From NCBI RefSeq assembly GCF_042788235.1, contig NZ_JBHZOL010000111.1:1-64000 (forward strand): 64,000 bases of DNA, given 5' to 3'. Position 1 is the first letter of the stretch. Each line of letters begins with the position of its first letter. The notes under the pieces were generated by a model. The model did no database searches. It saw only the letters and a program-made list of their open reading frames with translations, and was not told where the DNA came from. The position numbers and the translations under genes were made by a program. Source of the stretch: Sphaerothrix epifaneia. Its GTDB lineage: Bacteria; Cyanobacteriota; Cyanobacteriia; Phormidesmidales; Phormidesmidaceae. Positions 42,137 through 50,108 of the stretch are shown here, piece by piece.

Positions 42137-44299
42137 CTACAATTCCAGCTCGCGCTGCCGGGAGGATCGGGGCTGTACTCCCAGGATGATGTCCTGGGCA
42201 TCGGCTTCAGGCGATGACTCCCAATCGGGCGTCAAGACCTGCTCACGTCGTCGGAAAAGCTCATGACTGTGCGGGTCAGGAATCTCGTTCTGGGTGACAA
42301 AGATGTCGTTTTCCTGACTGATGGCCGCATTGAAAACGGTTGCGCCACTGGCATCACGGCCCATAATCTGCTGACGGCCATCGGATTGCCGCTCGATATC
42401 AAAGCGATAGCGGAAATCAGAGCCCTGACTGCGCCAGTCAATCTGACCGCGATCGCCCTGAAATTCATCACCCGTTAAGCCCTGGAGGGCGCTCACAATT
42501 TGCTGCCCCTGTTTGTACTGGCTGTAGGCTTCAACCGATTGCGGCAACTGGGTAATGGTGTCTGCTTGATCTGGCTGGAGCTCGTTGATTTGCGTTTCCC
42601 AGGTGCCATTGGCGGGCTTAGCGGCTTCAAAGACCGTGCCGTAGTCAGCATCGGTAATCGTGAGGCGAGCATCCTGGCCTTGAAAGCCTTCCCGCGTCAG
42701 GGCAACCACACCCGCTGAGCTGGCGAAGGCACTCGGCTCGGTTTCACCGCGAAATTGGGTGCGAGCCTGGGTGAATTGTTCCAGCGATGCGGCAATATCC
42801 GTGCCTTGCGTCAAGGTTGGATCGGGCGCTTGGGTGATGTCAGCAACGGCCTCTTCAAGGGTGCTGAGCCGGTCATCGAGCTGGGCGATCGCTGCATCCA
42901 TCTGATCCAGTTGTTTACCTGTGGGTGCCGTTGGATCGAGTTCAATGGGCTCAGCCGTCTCTAGTTCAACGCCGAGCTGTTCCCCAATCGCGCTCAGGCG
43001 CTCGTTGGCCAAATTGAGGCTCTGCGCTGCTGGTGAATCTGCGTCTGCCGCCGAGCTGGGCATGGCCTCTGAGGAGGCGGCAATGGCTTCCCGGTCAGCC
43101 AGGGATGCGCCTGCCTGAGACTGCTCGATGAGGGATTGCTCCAAAGCCGTGGTGCGATCACCGATGGCTTCGAGTTGCTGCACCTGCTCTGTCGCCCGCT
43201 TGCCTTCGGCTTTAGCTTTAGCCTGGGCGAGCTGCTGGGAGAACGCTTCGCCGATTTCTACTGCCGCGCCCACGGTGGCGATCGCCCCGCCAATAAAGGT
43301 CAGGCCATCGACATCTTCCGAGTCCCGCATCATGCTCTGACCCATCGAGTTCAGGTTGCGAGCGGAGCGTTGTCGCTGCTGCGAGCCCGCTTGAGCTTCC
43401 GAACTCTCCTGCATAATTTCCTGCATGGTCAATCGCCGCTGCCGTTGGCGGTCGCGCTGGGCTTGCGCCTGCTTCGGCTGTTGATCCGGCTGTGCGTCTT
43501 GCTGCGGGGTTGGTTGATCGACCATCTGCTGTACCGAATTCAACGAATAACGCCGTCCGAGCTGGTGGCCTGCCAGGTGCAGGCCGTCTTTGGCAAAACT
43601 CCAGCCCTGCTCTTCAATCCGGGTTTCAATGCCCTGGTGCTGCAACTGTTGGGCAATGTCTTCCGGTGAAGTGTCAGGTGCGATCGCGGCCTCAAGGGCG
43701 GTCTGGAGCTGGCGGCGAAGACTGGGTTGAGGCGGCGTTGAGCGGGGATGCTCAGAGTCTTCGTACTGGGCTTGCTCGGTGGCCCTGCGATGCACCTGCC
43801 CCGGTGGGTCGCGCCGGATGTCCACCGCGTTGGCAGACGGTACCGCGTCGAGCTGATAGCTGCGCTCTAGATGCCGCAATACGGTATCGACCTGGCGATA
43901 ATCCCAGGAGGTTGAGTAGGTTTGCCCCAGTTCGCCGACCCGATTGACGACGAGGTGGAGGTGGGGCCGGGGCCGACCATCGGGATAGGTGGCATCGTGG
44001 TGGAGCCAGCCCACGGCCTGCCGATCTGCTAGCCCCATTGCGCTTAAAAAGTCTTCGGTGAAGTCGTACCAGTCCTGCTGTGATAGGTCATCCTCAGCAC
44101 TGGGCGAAATGGCGATGTGGTAGCAGGGTTTCTCCACGCGCACCCCCTGTTGAGCGGTGGTGGTCATCACCTCAGCGATGCGATCGGCATCGTTCGTGAC
44201 GGCAGCGCCAAAATTGGCATAGACCTGCTGAGCATCGGCCCGTTGAACGTACCGGGTCGTCTTCTGAAAATTGCGGCTGGTGGTGACGTTACCAATCAT
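42137..44299 (-). CDS. mobA: MOBP-like relaxase
   Basis: 720 aa. Relaxase domain in the first ~160 residues: a candidate catalytic Tyr in TTRYVQRAD (Y17), YHIAISPS, and the HxH metal motif in RPHLHLVVNR (H113, H115). A long Gln/Ala/Glu-rich coiled region follows, and a C-terminal domain of unknown role. It nicks oriT and pilots the strand. Start overlaps the MobC-like stop. Confidence 0.88.
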   Translation of the reverse strand: MIGNVTTSRNFQKTTRYVQRADAQQVYANFGAAVTNDADRIAEVMTTTAQQGVRVEKPCYHIAISPSAEDDLSQQDWYDFTEDFLSAMGLADRQAVGWLHHDATYPDGRPRPHLHLVVNRVGELGQTYSTSWDYRQVDTVLRHLERSYQLDAVPSANAVDIRRDPPGQVHRRATEQAQYEDSEHPRSTPPQPSLRRQLQTALEAAIAPDTSPEDIAQQLQHQGIETRIEEQGWSFAKDGLHLAGHQLGRRYSLNSVQQMVDQPTPQQDAQPDQQPKQAQAQRDRQRQRRLTMQEIMQESSEAQAGSQQRQRSARNLNSMGQSMMRDSEDVDGLTFIGGAIATVGAAVEIGEAFSQQLAQAKAKAEGKRATEQVQQLEAIGDRTTALEQSLIEQSQAGASLADREAIAASSEAMPSSAADADSPAAQSLNLANERLSAIGEQLGVELETAEPIELDPTAPTGKQLDQMDAAIAQLDDRLSTLEEAVADITQAPDPTLTQGTDIAASLEQFTQARTQFRGETEPSAFASSAGVVALTREGFQGQDARLTITDADYGTVFEAAKPANGTWETQINELQPDQADTITQLPQSVEAYSQYKQGQQIVSALQGLTGDEFQGDRGQIDWRSQGSDFRYRFDIERQSDGRQQIMGRDASGATVFNAAISQENDIFVTQNEIPDPHSHELFRRREQVLTPDWESSPEADAQDIILGVQPRSSRQRELEL

Positions 44300-44628
44300 G
44301 CTTCTGTTGATTCACCGGGTTCTGGCTGCTCGACGACGGGAGGGGTTTGCAGGGCTGCTTCGACCGCTTGCAGCGGCTCCAACGTGCCATCGACAGCGGC
44401 TCGAATTTCTTCGGGCTCAACCTGTCGGCGATAGCTGAGCGACTTCAGACGCAAGAGACGAGCGGTTAGCCGTCTGATCAGGGCGATGAGTTGATGAAGT
44501 TCCTTTGCTTTTAGCCCCAACACGCGCAACAGACGCGATACGTTGGTGCCGATCGCACTGGCACCGGATTGAATCGTTTCCTTTTCGTCCGGCGTGACCC
44601 GAACGGGAATTCGAGTGTTTCGCTTCAT
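44296..44628 (-). CDS. MobC-like relaxosome accessory protein
   Basis: 110 aa from ATG 44628; a TTG at 44649 would add 7 residues. RIPVRVTPDEKETIQSGASA, then VSRLLRVLGL, fits a ribbon-helix-helix N terminus as in MobC/NikA. The tail is Pro/Glu-rich. Overlaps the relaxase start. It probably binds oriT and helps the relaxase. Confidence 0.72.
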   Translation of the reverse strand: MKRNTRIPVRVTPDEKETIQSGASAIGTNVSRLLRVLGLKAKELHQLIALIRRLTARLLRLKSLSYRRQVEPEEIRAAVDGTLEPLQAVEAALQTPPVVEQPEPGESTEA

Positions 44629-44716
44629 CACAACCTGGAATTGACCCAACTGTTTTGAAACTAGGGCGAAAGCGATCGAAAACCTATTTATCTAAAGTTG
44701 TAAAAATATGTGTGCC

Positions 44717-44762
44717 TTAAGCCCATTGCTTGACCGTTCCAGAAAAGGTGTTGAGCGCAACA
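44717..44762. other. Candidate oriT hairpins
   Basis: Two short inverted repeats upstream of the mob genes: TTAAGC-N5-GCTTGA (44717-44733, one mismatch) and TGTTG-N4-CAACA (44749-44762). oriT of MOBP elements is normally beside the MobC/relaxase genes and has such a hairpin, but no known nic consensus was recognised. Confidence 0.3.
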
Positions 44763-44777
44763 AAATCGCCACTTTTT

Positions 44778-44857
44778 GGGTCATATCAGGTCACGGTGGG
44801 TCATGATTGGCCTCAAAAGGACGCGACAGGGCGCTTCAGGTCACAACAAGCCATAAG
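44778..44857 (+). repeat. parC: parC array 1: eight 10-bp direct repeats
   Basis: Eight consecutive 10-base units starting at 44778, 44788 and so on to 44848, all exactly in phase. Units such as GGGTCATATC, AGGTCACGGT, GGGTCATGAT and AGGTCACAAC give the consensus RGGTCA-N4; units 4-6 and 8 are degraded. One unit per helical turn puts all sites on one face. With array 2 it lies just upstream of the parM-like gene. Confidence 0.7.
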
Positions 44858-44902
44858 ATTTTGGATTTTTTAGATGCTGATCATGCTTTTTTCATCGAAT
44901 CC

Positions 44903-44982
44903 AGGCCATATTCGGCCATCTTTGCCCATCAACGGCCACCGTTGGCCAGAGAGGGTCATGAGTGGCCACCGTTGCCCTTAGG
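44903..44982 (+). repeat. parC: parC array 2: eight 10-bp direct repeats
   Basis: Eight 10-base units in phase from 44903: AGGCCATATT, CGGCCATCTT, TGCCCATCAA, CGGCCACCGT, TGGCCAGAGA, GGGTCATGAG, TGGCCACCGT and TGCCCTTAGG, consensus NGGCCA-N4. A 45-base spacer separates it from array 1. Two repeat blocks around a short spacer upstream of parM is the R1 parC plan (five plus five 11-mers around 39 bases). Confidence 0.72.
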
Positions 44983-45093
44983 AGATTAAGTGTAAAAAAT
45001 TACCGATCAGGCGAGACACCCCCATTGATGGATTTATCGAATCTTGTAAGCTTGCATAGGATGAGGTCGATGACTTAAGCGAGTGAGATTCAC

Positions 45094-46227
45094 ATGGCAG
45101 CCAAGCTCATGATCTCTAGCGACCAGGGCTCCTCAGCCAGTAAGACGCTTTACCAGGTCAACAATGGTCGCACCGGGGTAGTGGTGATGGAGCCCCAAAT
45201 TCTGACTCTGCCGCAGTCCAGCATCGCTAGCTATAAAGACAGTCGAGGGGCGCTCAACAATGCCCTGCCCGAGAATGATGCCTGGTTGTCATTCAAGAAG
45301 ACTGCCGATGACTGCATGGTGCTGGGGCATCTGGCCAAACAGTTTCATGGCACCTCCAAACTGACGCAGTTGAAGTTTGAGCAGGGGGCCGCGAAGTTGA
45401 TGGCCATCATTGGGGCCATCATTCAAAAAGAAGGACTTGATCCAGAAATTGAAGTCGCGGTCGCGACGCTGTTGCCGTTTGGGGAATACGTCAATCGCGA
45501 TCAGCTCAAAGAGCAATTTCAGAAAGAAGCCAAAAACTACTATTTCCGCAATCAGAAGATCAACGTCTACACCGACGAATTTAAGTGCTTGCCGGAAGGC
45601 GCTGGATTCATTGCCAGCTATGCCCGCAAGCATGGTGAAGACTGGTTCGCTCAGCGCAAAATTGTGGTGCTGATGTGCGGCCATCGCAACACCAGTTTGC
45701 TGGTGTTCGATAAAGGCAGTCTGACCCATGAAAGCCAGACGACGGGTTTAGGGTTTATCAAGCTGGTGGAGAGTGTGATGCAGCGCTCCTCCCTCGATGA
45801 TGCGGAGCTGCTGACCCCGGCCATCTACAACATGGGAGCGCACATTTCAGCGGACAATCCCAACTTGAGAATTTTACTGAAATCCTTTCACCCTGAGAAC
45901 TTTCAGCGGGAAGCTGATGCCTTAGTTGGGGTGATTGAGACGGCTAGAGAAGAGTATTGGGCCTTGCTGGCGAATTGGCTGGAGTCAGCGATGCCCAAAC
46001 AGTTGGATGAAATGATCATTGCGGGAGGAGGTGCCTACTATCTCAAAGACCGGCTCGACCAATTTTTAGGGTGGGCCGAGCCTGCGTGGAATGCTGATGA
46101 GCGCTCTGAAGGGTTGCAAAACCTGCTGTCGCCTTATCCCGATAGTGAGTCTCTTTTTGTCAGGTTTCGCGATGTCTATGCCCTGCATTTCGCGATGTAC
46201 AAAGAAGCGATCGCTGTCCATCACTAG
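45094..46227 (+). CDS. parM: ParM/StbA-like actin-family segregation ATPase
   Basis: 377 aa. Actin-like motifs: phosphate-1 loop ISSDQGSSASKTLY near residue 7, a VVLMCGHRNTSLLVFDKGS phosphate-2-like region, and an adenosine motif EMIIAGGGAYYLKDRL. It should polymerise into filaments that push plasmid copies apart. It is first gene after the repeat arrays; the next gene is the candidate ParR. An actin-type conjugation protein is an alternative, but the parC-like arrays favour segregation. Confidence 0.82.
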   Translation: MAAKLMISSDQGSSASKTLYQVNNGRTGVVVMEPQILTLPQSSIASYKDSRGALNNALPENDAWLSFKKTADDCMVLGHLAKQFHGTSKLTQLKFEQGAAKLMAIIGAIIQKEGLDPEIEVAVATLLPFGEYVNRDQLKEQFQKEAKNYYFRNQKINVYTDEFKCLPEGAGFIASYARKHGEDWFAQRKIVVLMCGHRNTSLLVFDKGSLTHESQTTGLGFIKLVESVMQRSSLDDAELLTPAIYNMGAHISADNPNLRILLKSFHPENFQREADALVGVIETAREEYWALLANWLESAMPKQLDEMIIAGGGAYYLKDRLDQFLGWAEPAWNADERSEGLQNLLSPYPDSESLFVRFRDVYALHFAMYKEAIAVHH

Positions 46228-46238
46228 ACAGGAAATTT

Positions 46239-46766
46239 ATGAGCCCGACCCGACATGATGACCGACTCAAACTTCAGTTTCCGCGAATTCGTGCTCAAGA
46301 GGGAACGGCAATGGCGTATGTCATTGAATACCTGAAAACCCATCCCATTGAGCCCAAGTTTTTACTCCAGGAATTGTTGTATCACTCATTCTTTGCCCGT
46401 GCTTTCAATGCCTTGAAGCAGCCCCAAGGCGACACCGGCAAAAAGGAGCATTTGGTACAGGAAGGTTGGAAAAGTATCTGGCATCACTGGGGCACGATTG
46501 AGGCCATCTGCGCGGCTTGCGATATTTCCCCGCAGGACGTGGTGGGCCGATTAGGCGGAGCGCCACCATCGTCGCCACCGCCAGCGAATCAGGACAAAGA
46601 TTCCTGGTCTGGCCTGAAGATCAGTGATTTTGCTGCCTATGTTGAGCAGGCCAGCACCAATGGTCATGACGATGGGTCGGCATCGACAGCGGACGCCGCA
46701 GCGGGGGAACTCAGTGAAAGCGATCGAGAACGCATGAACGATATTTCAGGCATGTTTGGAGCCTGA
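46239..46766 (+). CDS. ParR-like centromere-binding candidate
   Basis: 175 aa, 11 bases after parM. RLKLQFPRIRAQEGTAMAYVIEYL could be the strand and first helix of a ribbon-helix-helix; a helical core and an acidic, disordered C-terminal tail (about 110-175) follow. ParR proteins have an RHH for parC and a tail that caps ParM filaments. Assignment is by position and layout, not by clear sequence similarity. Confidence 0.5.
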   Translation: MSPTRHDDRLKLQFPRIRAQEGTAMAYVIEYLKTHPIEPKFLLQELLYHSFFARAFNALKQPQGDTGKKEHLVQEGWKSIWHHWGTIEAICAACDISPQDVVGRLGGAPPSSPPPANQDKDSWSGLKISDFAAYVEQASTNGHDDGSASTADAAAGELSESDRERMNDISGMFGA

Positions 46767-46791
46767 AATCTGATTGGAATGGAGGTATCGA

Positions 46792-47697
46792 ATGAGTCCG
46801 GTTCAAGACCCGATTAGAACCATCTATATTGTCGGTGGCCAGAAAGGAGGGGTGGGTAAAACCGCGATTTGCCAAGCCCTCTGTCAATATCTGCTGGATG
46901 CTGACGGACGAGGCAAAGAGAGCTTCACCTTGATTGAAGCCGATGCCCAAATTGATGATGTGGGGCGGATGTACCGCGATCAGGTGGAAACGCAAACCAT
47001 CACGATCTCCGACGATCCGGCGAAGCGGTCTAATCCCGACATCATCTATGAAACCGCTGCCATCAGCCATAAAGACGTGGTGGTGAATTTGCCGTCGAAC
47101 ATCATTGATGTCTTTCAGGCGTGGCTCGAAGATCTCAGCGTGGTTGAGAGCCTGAAGCAGCGCTTTGATGGCAAGGTGCGGCTGCTCAAGATCTTTGTCA
47201 GTGATGGTTGCTGGGAGAGCATTCGCCAGCTCCAAAAGAGTGTGACCATGTTGGATCAGGCGGTGCCCCATGTGCTGGTGCTGAATGAAGGGCGCGTCAG
47301 CGCGGCTGACTTTTCTTACCTGGAAGACGAAGCTATCTACCAGGAGATCAAGGCATCCCCGAATCTAATTGGCGTGTTCAAGTTTCCCGCGATGGAGCCC
47401 GGAACCCGCTACCACATTGATAAGAGTAGCCTGGGGCTGCGCGGCGCGTTAAAGCAGAGCGATCGCGATAGCAAATTCCTGGTTGCCCAGCGGATTCAGA
47501 ATTTCATTCGCGATATCAGCCAGACCTTTGAGGCGATCGAGACGGCAGCGACCGGCTGGTTTGAGCAGCACCCGGATTGGCACGCGCAGCCCTCACCTAA
47601 GACTCAATCGGCTGAGCCGTCTAAGGGCAAAGACAAGGGCAAAGGCAAGACGAGTCGTAAAAAGCAGCGCACCAAACCGGCGAGCGCTGGAGCGTAG
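46792..47697 (+). CDS. ParA/MobD-like P-loop ATPase
   Basis: 301 aa from ATG 46792, preceded by GGAGGT (46781-46786); an upstream ATG at 46774 overlaps that site. Deviant Walker A KGGVGKTA, LIEADAQIDDVG, and KDVVVNLPSN in the Walker B position. The C-terminal ~35 residues are very Lys-rich. ParA-like ATPases in transfer operons (TraL/MobD type) help relaxosome or pilus placement. It is distinct from the 30025 ParA. Confidence 0.72.
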   Translation: MSPVQDPIRTIYIVGGQKGGVGKTAICQALCQYLLDADGRGKESFTLIEADAQIDDVGRMYRDQVETQTITISDDPAKRSNPDIIYETAAISHKDVVVNLPSNIIDVFQAWLEDLSVVESLKQRFDGKVRLLKIFVSDGCWESIRQLQKSVTMLDQAVPHVLVLNEGRVSAADFSYLEDEAIYQEIKASPNLIGVFKFPAMEPGTRYHIDKSSLGLRGALKQSDRDSKFLVAQRIQNFIRDISQTFEAIETAATGWFEQHPDWHAQPSPKTQSAEPSKGKDKGKGKTSRKKQRTKPASAGA

Positions 47698-47701
47698 TTG
47701 A

Positions 47702-48379
47702 ATGCCAGCCGATACCCCCACCATTCTGGAGGAGCTGCTCGGGCAGGTTGATGATAAAACCGAGGCCCAGATCCGGCGCATCGTCAGTGCGTTTGGCATT
47801 GATGAGAATGATGCTCTGTTTCTCTTACTGCTCTCGAACTCTAGCGTCCAGGTGCTGTTAGAGCAGGCTCCCAACAGCTTTCGGCAAACCTTTGAACATG
47901 CCCATCAAAAGGTGCTCGATTCCATTGAGCAGTATGAGCAGGCAGCGCGTCGGGGTGTGGAACGACAGGTGTCTGAGTCGGTGAAGGAACTGATGCAAAA
48001 GGCTGGAGCCACCAAGGCACGGGTGACGCTCAAATCCCTCATCGGTGCCGGGGCGATCGCTTTGGGGTTAGTGGGGCTGGGGCTGCTCGGTGGCTGGAGC
48101 TACGCCCGGTGGCAGCAGTCCCAAATCCAGATGGCTCCTGGCGAGCCCCGTCAGCTCACGCTCCAGGAAGCAGAGGCCCTGGACTGGGCGACTAGCAACG
48201 AAGGGCAATATGCCCGCCAACTCCTGGAATGGAACGAAGCCTTGCTGGGCGGCAACTGCCAGCAACAGGTAAAAGACCTCGGCGTGACGATTCAGATGGG
48301 CACTCGCAAAGCCAAATCTGGCTTCTGCCTCGTCTGGACGCAGCCGCCCTCAGAGCGCGAGTTTTTCTCCTCTGAATGA
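47702..48379 (+). CDS. Membrane-anchored conjugation-associated protein
   Basis: 225 aa. Helical N terminus (LEELLGQVDDKTEAQIRRIVSAFGI), one membrane helix at about 111-131 (LIGAGAIALGLVGLGLLGGW), and a ~90-residue distal domain ending in a Cys-containing FCLVWTQPP. It resembles the cyanobacterial plasmid family sometimes labelled DUF6753, but I cannot confirm this. Between the ParA-like and AAA+ genes. Confidence 0.5.
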   Translation: MPADTPTILEELLGQVDDKTEAQIRRIVSAFGIDENDALFLLLLSNSSVQVLLEQAPNSFRQTFEHAHQKVLDSIEQYEQAARRGVERQVSESVKELMQKAGATKARVTLKSLIGAGAIALGLVGLGLLGGWSYARWQQSQIQMAPGEPRQLTLQEAEALDWATSNEGQYARQLLEWNEALLGGNCQQQVKDLGVTIQMGTRKAKSGFCLVWTQPPSEREFFSSE

Positions 48380-48401
48380 TGACGTAATCAACCACTCAAC
48401 C

Positions 48402-50105
48402 ATGAGCCAGAGAACGTTTAATTCCATTACCATCTGGCCCAAACTGCAACAGGAGCACGAGTATATCGTTGCCTGTAAATCGGCGGTATGCGATCGCAAC
48501 TTTGTCCTGGCGCAGCTCCTTCAATTTATTGACGGGCAGGGCTTAGAACTCTACTACTGGAATGCGGCTTTTGACTGCCTCCAGACCGTTGCCCCCTGTG
48601 GTGCTCGTCGTCAGGTGGACTTACACGACTCTGATCTCTCGCTATCCGGCGTTGAGGCGGCAGGCACGATTGCCCAGGTGGTGAGTTTGGCGCGACCGGG
48701 GGTCTTTGTCCTGGCGGGATTGCTCAAGGACATGAGCGATCGCCAGGTGCATGAAATTCAAAACGCCCATTTTGCCCTCAGGCAGAGCGAGGTTGAGCAG
48801 TACATCATTCTGCTTGACTCGGATCCTCACATCCCCCTGGACATTTATCCCTTACTGCCAGCGCTGGAATATCCGCTGCCCAATCGAGAGGCCGTGCAGC
48901 GCCTGGTGGCAGAATTTTGCTGGGATGTGCTCAGCATGGAACAGACGCCTGAGAACCGCGATCGTCAGCGGCAACTGACTCAGGCGTGTTCGGGGTTACC
49001 CCGAGGCGAGATCGATATTGCCTTGCACCGGGCGACGGAGCGGTCTACGGAGACGACTAATCTGGCTGTCATCACCGATTTGGTGATGGATTACAAAACC
49101 AAAAAGCTGAAAGGGCGCGGCATCAATATGTTGCCGGAGCCTGATGTGCCCGTGGCAGCAGGGATGGATCGGCTCTATGAAACCCTCGATAAAGTGCGCC
49201 TGTTGCTACAGCCAGAGGCAACCACCCGGAACCTCCGGCCTCCGAAGGCGATTTTGCTGTGGGGGATTCCAGGCACCGGCAAATCGCTAGCCGCCAAGCT
49301 AGCGGCGAAACACATTGGCGGAACGTTGGTGAGCGCCGATTGGAACGGCCTGGTGGGCCGCAGTGTGCAGGAGTCGATGAAGAATCTGAGCAGCCTGCTG
49401 GATTTCGTGGATGAAATCGGCACCTGCATTTTGTTTTTCGATGAGTTCGAGAAAGCCTTCAGTGGTTGGGATACCAGTGCTGAAGGTGGAGTGCTGGGAA
49501 AGATGGCGGGGCAACTGCTGAGTTGGATGCAGGACCACACCTCGCCAGTAGTGATGTTCGCCACGATTAACCATCTCCAAATGTTGCCTGCGGAGATGAT
49601 TCGGCGGTTCGAGTACGTTCATTTCTTTGGAATGCCTCATGCCGGATCGCTGTGGGAAGTCTTTCAGGTTCACCTGGGCCAGTATTTCCAATACAACTTT
49701 TCAGATCGCGATTGGCGGGTGCTGCTGCGGGAATATCGTGGTTGCACTCCGGCTGAGGTGGCGAAGGCGGTGCAGCACGTCGCCGACGCCTACTATTTCC
49801 GTGACATGCGCCAGGGCAATTTTTGCCCGGATAAACCGCTGCTGCATTTAGAGAGCCTGCTAGAAGAACGCCAAACCTTTACCCCGGCTGCTAGCCAGCG
49901 CGATATCAGCGACCAGATTGCTGCCATTATCAATCGGGCGGATTACGCCATTCCGGTATCAGGGCCAGATACCTCACCCTTTGCGGTGCCGGAGCAGTCG
50001 TTGATGGGGATTGACGAAGACGCGCTCACCACCCGCGATCGCGCCCAGAGTGATCGCCACTCGCGCAGTGTCCAACTTGTGGAGGGGGAGCGCTCCGAGT
50101 TTTAG
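48402..50105 (+). CDS. AAA+ ATPase, Ycf46-like
   Basis: 567 aa. N-terminal ~240 residues match the Ycf46/ClpX-like non-catalytic lobe (PGVFVLAGLLKDMSDRQVHE), then AAA+ with Walker A GIPGTGKS (288-295), Walker B CILFFDEFEKAF (342-353) and MIRRFEYVHFF as sensor/Arg-finger area. Close to cyanobacterial Ycf46 in style, but plasmid-borne and placed in a transfer operon; an unfolding or remodelling role at the mating apparatus is possible. Confidence 0.75.
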   Translation: MSQRTFNSITIWPKLQQEHEYIVACKSAVCDRNFVLAQLLQFIDGQGLELYYWNAAFDCLQTVAPCGARRQVDLHDSDLSLSGVEAAGTIAQVVSLARPGVFVLAGLLKDMSDRQVHEIQNAHFALRQSEVEQYIILLDSDPHIPLDIYPLLPALEYPLPNREAVQRLVAEFCWDVLSMEQTPENRDRQRQLTQACSGLPRGEIDIALHRATERSTETTNLAVITDLVMDYKTKKLKGRGINMLPEPDVPVAAGMDRLYETLDKVRLLLQPEATTRNLRPPKAILLWGIPGTGKSLAAKLAAKHIGGTLVSADWNGLVGRSVQESMKNLSSLLDFVDEIGTCILFFDEFEKAFSGWDTSAEGGVLGKMAGQLLSWMQDHTSPVVMFATINHLQMLPAEMIRRFEYVHFFGMPHAGSLWEVFQVHLGQYFQYNFSDRDWRVLLREYRGCTPAEVAKAVQHVADAYYFRDMRQGNFCPDKPLLHLESLLEERQTFTPAASQRDISDQIAAIINRADYAIPVSGPDTSPFAVPEQSLMGIDEDALTTRDRAQSDRHSRSVQLVEGERSEF

Positions 50106-50108
50106 ACC

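Noticed and set aside
44778..44982. The repeat arrays as replication iterons.
   Set aside because: They adjoin the parM-like gene and are 34 kb from rep; the two-block layout fits parC better.
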